From positions 1 to 17,965 of the forward strand of contig JAISOC010000018.1 in assembly GCA_031275915.1 (NCBI GenBank): DNA of 17,965 nt. Reading direction: 5' to 3'. The notes beneath the pieces are model-generated. The model did not search any database. It had not been told where the DNA came from and saw nothing but the letters and a program-made list of their open reading frames with translations. Origin of the DNA: Holosporales bacterium. Lineage in GTDB: Bacteria; Pseudomonadota; Alphaproteobacteria; RUG11792. This document shows positions 14,234 to 17,965 of this stretch, one piece after another. Position numbers and translations under genes: made by a program. Positions within the stretch are counted from its first letter, which is position 1. Every line of letters begins with the position of its first letter.

Positions 14234-15802
14234 GTGCGAATTTTCAGTTTTTGTAAAAGCTTGTGTTTCGTTCTGATATGTAATTGCGCATGTTCTGGAA
14301 GTCATCTACCGCTAAATGGTTATCAACAACGAAACTTAAATCAAGAGTTTGTTGTTCTACAGTCTATTGTTCTACAACAGCTACAGCAAAGTTTTTCACC
14401 GCAGATTGTGGCTGGAATTGTGAATACCAACCAGATGTGGCAACGTTGCTATGAAATAGCAGCTAAAATTGGGATTGATGTAAGGTTGCTTGCATATACA
14501 TTATATTGTATGATGTGCTCATATATCACAGCTGTATCTGCATATTTGAGATATTCAGCAAACTCATATTTGATACCAATTAATGGTGATAATCAATGCC
14601 AACGTCTATACGACTTAGAATATGATCGTCAGGTTGCAATAGTAAAAAAAGATTTTAAAGCTGTTGGAATAATCGAAGATGAACTATCGGCTATATGGAG
14701 TGGAAAATATGGATTAACGAAGGTTGAGAAGCCGTTGAGCAATGTTGATGGACAAAAAATATACAATAAACTCCTCTCACTGGAAAAAAATCGCATTGAA
14801 TATACCAGGGCCTCTGATAAAAACATAGCGATTGTGGCTGTCACTGATTTGCATTGTAATAGTCAATTTTATCCCAAAATAAAGGAGGAAATAGAATTTC
14901 TGAATAAACATCGTCATGATGAGATAATACTTATAATTAACGGAGATATAGTTACAAAATGCTTCAAACGAGAAGGACGCGAAAAATGGGTCGACGCAAA
15001 AGGATCTGACTCTCACGAAAATCGTTTAAAACAATTGGAGCAAATGGTTGCTGATGTATTGGTATATCAGAAAGTACAAGTAATTTTCAATGTTGGGAAT
15101 CATGAAATCATGCACGGGCATCCACATTCAGTTGCCAGATTTTACAATAACCTTAAAAAACGATTTGGAAATAGGGTACACGTTGTAAGTAATTTAAAAC
15201 CAAAGAAGTCACACAAAACCAAATATTTGGATGAACCAGAAAATGGTTTTGTTAACATTATTACTCCAAGCGTAAACATTGAAGGCATCCCTATCTTGGG
15301 ATATTGCACGGCCGGTATTATTCCAGAAGTTAATCCGTCTGATAAGGAAAAGTATGAATATGCCATACGCCATTATTTTATCGATATTGATGATGGGATT
15401 GGAGAAGATAAAAAAACAAAACACATAAACAGGTTATTAAAATACATTCCTCAACGAGGAGTCTTTATTGTATTGGCGCACGAAGGGCAGCGCAGGTTTA
15501 GTACAGATGTTGGTTCTTTGATATATATGAATAAATCGCAAATGAGACTGCTTATTGGTGGACATAGTCACGAGGAAAGCGAATCATTTGTTCCAGGATT
15601 TGACGTGGCACTGTGGCCAAAGCCATTTGGTCAAGGAGCGGTCATAATCAAGTTTGGTCCTTATTCACAGTGTCCGACCTACGGAACAGCTGAGTGGTGT
15701 AATTACAAGAATTGGGACAAACCACATCACTACATAAGATACAGAGATCTAGGGAAAGTCCAGAATAAATATTGGACAGCGTTTGCGAGTGCTGGTGGCT
15801 AA
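14234..15802 (+). CDS. Predicted exported calcineurin-type metallophosphoesterase, 522 aa
   Basis: The C-terminal ~320 residues carry the full two-metal phosphoesterase set: TDLH (Asp205, His207), INGDIV (Asp238), GNHE (Asn289, His290, Glu291), LAHEG (His416) and GGHSH (His444, His446). It should therefore hydrolyse phosphomono- or diesters. The substrate cannot be told. Residues 1-22 (MRIFSFCKSLCFVLICNCAC) look like an export signal, Cys-rich but without a clear lipobox. Residues 23-190 are an extra helical N-terminal region not usual for the family. Within it, residues 119-161 (NQCQRLYDLEYDRQVA...DFKAVGII...GKY) align without gaps to residues 140-182 of the 746-aa exported protein. The start is GTG and the ribosome-binding site is poor. 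No ATG occurs before residue 68. The gene is flanked by clpX and the convergent rpsU. Its likely place of action is the periplasm or outside the cell, possibly on host substrates. Confidence 0.88.
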   Translation: MRIFSFCKSLCFVLICNCACSGSHLPLNGYQQRNLNQEFVVLQSIVLQQLQQSFSPQIVAGIVNTNQMWQRCYEIAAKIGIDVRLLAYTLYCMMCSYITAVSAYLRYSANSYLIPINGDNQCQRLYDLEYDRQVAIVKKDFKAVGIIEDELSAIWSGKYGLTKVEKPLSNVDGQKIYNKLLSLEKNRIEYTRASDKNIAIVAVTDLHCNSQFYPKIKEEIEFLNKHRHDEIILIINGDIVTKCFKREGREKWVDAKGSDSHENRLKQLEQMVADVLVYQKVQVIFNVGNHEIMHGHPHSVARFYNNLKKRFGNRVHVVSNLKPKKSHKTKYLDEPENGFVNIITPSVNIEGIPILGYCTAGIIPEVNPSDKEKYEYAIRHYFIDIDDGIGEDKKTKHINRLLKYIPQRGVFIVLAHEGQRRFSTDVGSLIYMNKSQMRLLIGGHSHEESESFVPGFDVALWPKPFGQGAVIIKFGPYSQCPTYGTAEWCNYKNWDKPHHYIRYRDLGKVQNKYWTAFASAGG

Positions 15803-15838
15803 AATCACCGATCTTATCTGCTTTTGCAAAGATTTTGA

Positions 15839-16042
15839 TCAATATCCGTCCTTTTCTTGGCGTCTTCTCATTATTTTCTTAAATCTTCTGATAGATTCTG
15901 TTTGTTTTCTGGCTTTTTTTTCAGATGGCTTCTCAAAATGCCTGTGTATTTTCATGTCCTTATAAATTCCCTCTCTTTGCATTTTCTTTTTTAATATTCT
16001 GAGCGCATGCTCAACATTATTGTCATTAACGGTTACTTCCAC
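15839..16042 (-). CDS. rpsU: 30S ribosomal protein S21
   Basis: S21 is a small basic protein of the 30S platform that helps mRNA recruitment near the anti-Shine-Dalgarno. From the GTG at 16042 it has 67 residues ([20 protein letters not shown]...), the usual length. The core [20 protein letters not shown] and the Arg/Lys-rich tail ([14 protein letters not shown]) are diagnostic. A longer frame from a GTG at 16072 adds ten residues not seen in the family, and the predicted transcript start (~16071) falls right there, so the short form is preferred. GGA sits seven bases upstream. It converges with the metallophosphoesterase gene, 36 bases between stops. Confidence 0.93.
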   Translation of the reverse strand: MEVTVNDNNVEHALRILKKKMQREGIYKDMKIHRHFEKPSEKKARKQTESIRRFKKIMRRRQEKDGY

Positions 16043-16077
16043 TTTTTTTCCGTATATAAATACTAAAAACACATATA

Positions 16078-16106
16078 ATTCTACAACAAAAAGTCTTCTA
16101 GGCCAA
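16078..16106 (-). promoter_or_regulatory. rpsU promoter
   Basis: On the minus strand, TTGGCC (16106-16101), a 17-base spacer and TAGAAT (16083-16078) predict a start near 16071, leaving about 29 bases before the GTG at 16042. It lies back to back with the murG upstream region. Confidence 0.5.
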
Positions 16107-16162
16107 TATGAAAGGCAATATATATGGACTAATAGTTCCTATATCAATTGGCAAATCGCCTG

Positions 16163-16168
16163 TATAAT
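16163..16168 (+). promoter_or_regulatory. Probable -10 element of the murG promoter
   Basis: A perfect TATAAT preceded by TG (TGTATAAT, 16161-16168) lies 36 bases before the chosen murG ATG. The -35 region is weak. Confidence 0.4.
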
Positions 16169-16204
16169 GGAGTAACTTTGAAACGTTGTTGTATTTACAA
16201 TCCT

Positions 16205-17263
16205 ATGAGTTGCCGCAAAAATATACGAAAACCGTTCATTATAATCACAGCTGGGGGTACAGGTGGACATGTTTTTCCAGCTGTGTCTGTGGCAAAAGAG
16301 TTGTTAAAAAAACACAACATTCTTTTTGCAACTGACAAAAGAGGGCGAAAATATCTAAAAAAATTCCAAGAATATACTACTATCACCCAACCCATACTCA
16401 CAAAAGTTAGATTGCTCCTGTATATCTCGGTAGCTTTTAATCTTTTGAGAGCCCTATGTTTCTTGTTAAAAAATAGACCAATATGTGTAATAGGGTTTGG
16501 GGGATACCCTTCTGTTTCATTTGTTTTGGCTGCTCAGATGTTGAGAATTAAAACAATCATTCATGAACAAAATGTAGTCATTGGAAAAGCTAACAAATTG
16601 TTATCGAAATTTGCCAATGAAGTCATTCTATCATTTGGAACTGAAGGAAAAGTTATAGGAACTCCGACTCGTTTTGAACATCTATACGATAACTTTCAAT
16701 ACAAACCATCACCTTCTCCAGGATTTACATTATTGGTTTTGGGAGGCAGCCAGGGCTCAAGTATAATAACTAAAAAAATCACTGAAGGATTGTGCTCTAT
16801 ATCTAAAGCAGTTAGAGATAATATATTTGTATATCACCAGGCTAGGATCGAGGATATAGACCGCATAACGAAAATATATCAAAAATACAGAATCCGATCA
16901 CAAGTTCAACCATTTTTTGACAATATGGATGAAATTTACACAAAAACAGATCTAGTACTCGCTCGATCTGGAGCATCAACCATATTTGAGGTGATTGGTT
17001 TTAAACTTCCATCTATACTTATTCCATTCAAAAACTCCATAAACAAAGACCAAGAAGCAAACGCCACTTACATGCAGAAAAATGGAGCTTCTATTGTTTT
17101 TCATGAGGACGACAAAACCGACTCTATAACTGAGAAAATAATGGAACTGTATGAAAACAGAAAAATTCTGCAAAGTATGTCACACAATGCCTCCAAATTA
17201 TATGTAGATAATATAACAGAACGCGTTGTAGAAACTATTACTTATCAGATACAAAAGGCATAA
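16205..17263 (+). CDS. murG: UDP-GlcNAc:lipid I N-acetylglucosaminyltransferase (lipid II synthesis)
   Basis: MurG adds GlcNAc to lipid I to make lipid II at the inner face of the cytoplasmic membrane, the last intracellular step of peptidoglycan synthesis. The 352 residues match E. coli (355). The N-domain glycine-rich loop [11 protein letters not shown] (16-26), GFGGYPS (97-103) and HEQN (120-123) are present. The C-domain UDP-GlcNAc site shows LGGSQGS (179-185), [10 protein letters not shown] (253-262) and [16 protein letters not shown] (272-287). The ATG at 16205 gives a normal N-terminus. A TTG at 16178 has a better GGAG (16169-16172) and is a real alternative adding nine residues. The gene sits alone, away from the division/cell-wall cluster where it usually lies, and its 3' end overlaps rpsR by 26 bases. 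Confidence 0.95.
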   Translation: MSCRKNIRKPFIIITAGGTGGHVFPAVSVAKELLKKHNILFATDKRGRKYLKKFQEYTTITQPILTKVRLLLYISVAFNLLRALCFLLKNRPICVIGFGGYPSVSFVLAAQMLRIKTIIHEQNVVIGKANKLLSKFANEVILSFGTEGKVIGTPTRFEHLYDNFQYKPSPSPGFTLLVLGGSQGSSIITKKITEGLCSISKAVRDNIFVYHQARIEDIDRITKIYQKYRIRSQVQPFFDNMDEIYTKTDLVLARSGASTIFEVIGFKLPSILIPFKNSINKDQEANATYMQKNGASIVFHEDDKTDSITEKIMELYENRKILQSMSHNASKLYVDNITERVVETITYQIQKA

Positions 17264-17468
17264 GAGCAAGAACTCTGGCTCTTTTAATTGCTCTGGATAT
17301 CTCTCTTTGTTTCTTGATAGGAATGTTGTTCACTCGACTTGGAATGATTTTCCCTCTTTCTGAAACATAACGAGCTAATGATTTTACATCCTTATAATCC
17401 ACCAAAATTTCCACTTTTCCTTCTGTTTGATTATCTAATGTTGTATTATTATCGCTTTCTGTTATCAT
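17238..17468 (-). CDS. rpsR: 30S ribosomal protein S18
   Basis: S18 pairs with S6 on the 30S platform. The 76 residues end with a conserved basic block ([19 protein letters not shown], then [22 protein letters not shown]). The ATG at 17468 is chosen because GAGGAG, embedded in the last codons of rpsF, lies just upstream. An in-frame ATG at 17483 lies before that site. The start is 4 bases after the rpsF stop, so the two genes are translated as an operon. The last 26 bases overlap the convergent murG. The usual third gene, rplI, is not next to it. Confidence 0.95.
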   Translation of the reverse strand: MITESDNNTTLDNQTEGKVEILVDYKDVKSLARYVSERGKIIPSRVNNIPIKKQREISRAIKRARVLALMPFVSDK

Positions 17469-17472
17469 GTGA

Positions 17473-17844
17473 CTACTCCTCATTTTGTTGCGCTTGTTGT
17501 TGAACTGGTACGTTATCTTTGTATGATCTTCTCATCAAAGCAGATGGATTGTTATCCAATATCTCAACTTTCACAATTAAACTTCTCAATATATCTTCGT
17601 TTAAGGAGAGTTTTCTTTCAAGCTCTCTAACATGATCCTGCTCTAAAACAACATTCAAAAGAACATAATGTCCTCTTCTGTTTTTCTTTATAGGATATGC
17701 AAGATATCGCAATCCACAAAATTCAGTCTTTGTGACCTCCCCTCCGTGCTCTTTGATTAAAGCAATATACTCGTTGGTAACCTGTTCAACTCGGCCAGCA
17801 GAGGCATCCTGCTTTACTATGAACACAACTTCGTAAAAACTCAT
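17473..17844 (-). CDS. rpsF: 30S ribosomal protein S6
   Basis: S6 is an RRM-like fold protein that binds 16S rRNA together with S18. From the ATG at 17844 it has 123 residues, starting [15 protein letters not shown], with the conserved [21 protein letters not shown] and a Gln/Glu-rich tail ([10 protein letters not shown]) typical of S6. GAGGAG lies nine bases upstream of the ATG. The longer open frame to 17931 is the leader. It heads the rpsF-rpsR operon. Confidence 0.96.
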   Translation of the reverse strand: MSFYEVVFIVKQDASAGRVEQVTNEYIALIKEHGGEVTKTEFCGLRYLAYPIKKNRRGHYVLLNVVLEQDHVRELERKLSLNEDILRSLIVKVEILDNNPSALMRRSYKDNVPVQQQAQQNEE

Positions 17845-17878
17845 AAAAACAAACTCCTCATGGTTGATTACCGTAAAA

Positions 17879-17909
17879 ATCAGCAAACAGCTTGCCACTG
17901 ATGACAAGC
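17879..17909 (-). promoter_or_regulatory. Possible structured leader of the rpsF operon (interleaved stems)
   Basis: Read on the minus strand, GCTTG (17909-17905) can pair with CAAGC (17894-17890), and ATCAG (17902-17898) can pair with CTGAT (17883-17879). The two 5-bp stems interleave, so they are either mutually exclusive or form an H-type pseudoknot with loops of 2, 3 and 6 bases. Leaders of rpsF operons in other bacteria bind S6:S18 for autoregulation. I do not see that motif's CCG bulge here. Confidence 0.3.
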
Positions 17910-17921
17910 AAGGTAGCTTGT

Positions 17922-17950
17922 AGTGTATCATAAAATTGAGTTGGCGGCAA
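17922..17950 (-). promoter_or_regulatory. rpsF-rpsR promoter
   Basis: On the minus strand, TTGCCG (17950-17945), a 17-base spacer and TACACT (17927-17922) predict a transcript start near 17915 and a 70-base leader before rpsF. Confidence 0.5.
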
Positions 17951-17965
17951 TGAATATTTGATGTT

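Noticed and set aside
15800..15840. AAAATC/GATTTT inverted repeat between the metallophosphoesterase and rpsU as a bidirectional terminator
   Set aside because: The stem is short and A+T-rich with a 26-base loop. Not convincing.

Overview
This window looks like chromosomal DNA from an A+T-rich Gram-negative bacterium, most likely an alphaproteobacterium with a host-associated or intracellular lifestyle (Holosporales or Rickettsiales-like). That placement is an inference. It rests on the short basic S21 protein with a KPSEKKARK core, a Kdo-pathway isomerase (LPS outer membrane), a tig-clpP-clpX block, tRNA genes with encoded CCA, and many unrecognised exported proteins between housekeeping genes. 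UGA is a normal stop (tig, and the 202-aa secreted protein) and tRNA-Trp has a CCA anticodon, so the standard code is used.

Layout: (1) 2-685 holds the 3' part of thymidine kinase, then tRNA-Glu(CTC) and tRNA-Lys(CTT) behind a good sigma70-type promoter. (2) 806-2110 is a two-gene exported-protein cassette ending in a rho-independent terminator. (3) 2148-5095 holds gpmI (+), running tail to tail into radA (-), with tRNA-Trp (-) just upstream of radA. (4) 5331-7571 is a 746-aa exported protein of unknown function, ending flush against tRNA-Pro(GGG) (-). (5) kdsD (-) follows at 7704-8660. (6) 8870-10233 (-) is a second two-gene exported cassette whose downstream protein resembles that of cassette 1. 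(7) 10379-14127 holds tRNA-Leu(TAG), tig, a 31-aa amphipathic ORF overlapping the tig stop, clpP and clpX. (8) 14234-15802 is an exported calcineurin-type metallophosphoesterase. (9) 15839-17844 holds rpsU (-), murG (+) and the rpsF-rpsR operon (-), with murG and rpsR overlapping at their 3' ends.

The housekeeping genes cover glycolysis, DNA repair, LPS and peptidoglycan precursors, protein folding and proteolysis, and ribosomal proteins. The interesting layer is six exported or probably exported unknown proteins, mostly in tRNA-flanked gaps. By eye they form at least two homologous groups. The two cassette proteins (194 and 303 aa) share a C-terminal pattern. The 746-aa protein and the metallophosphoesterase share a ~43-residue N-terminal module with 16 identities and no gap. 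I read these as a lineage-specific secreted-protein repertoire, possibly host effectors or toxins. No function is proven from sequence alone.
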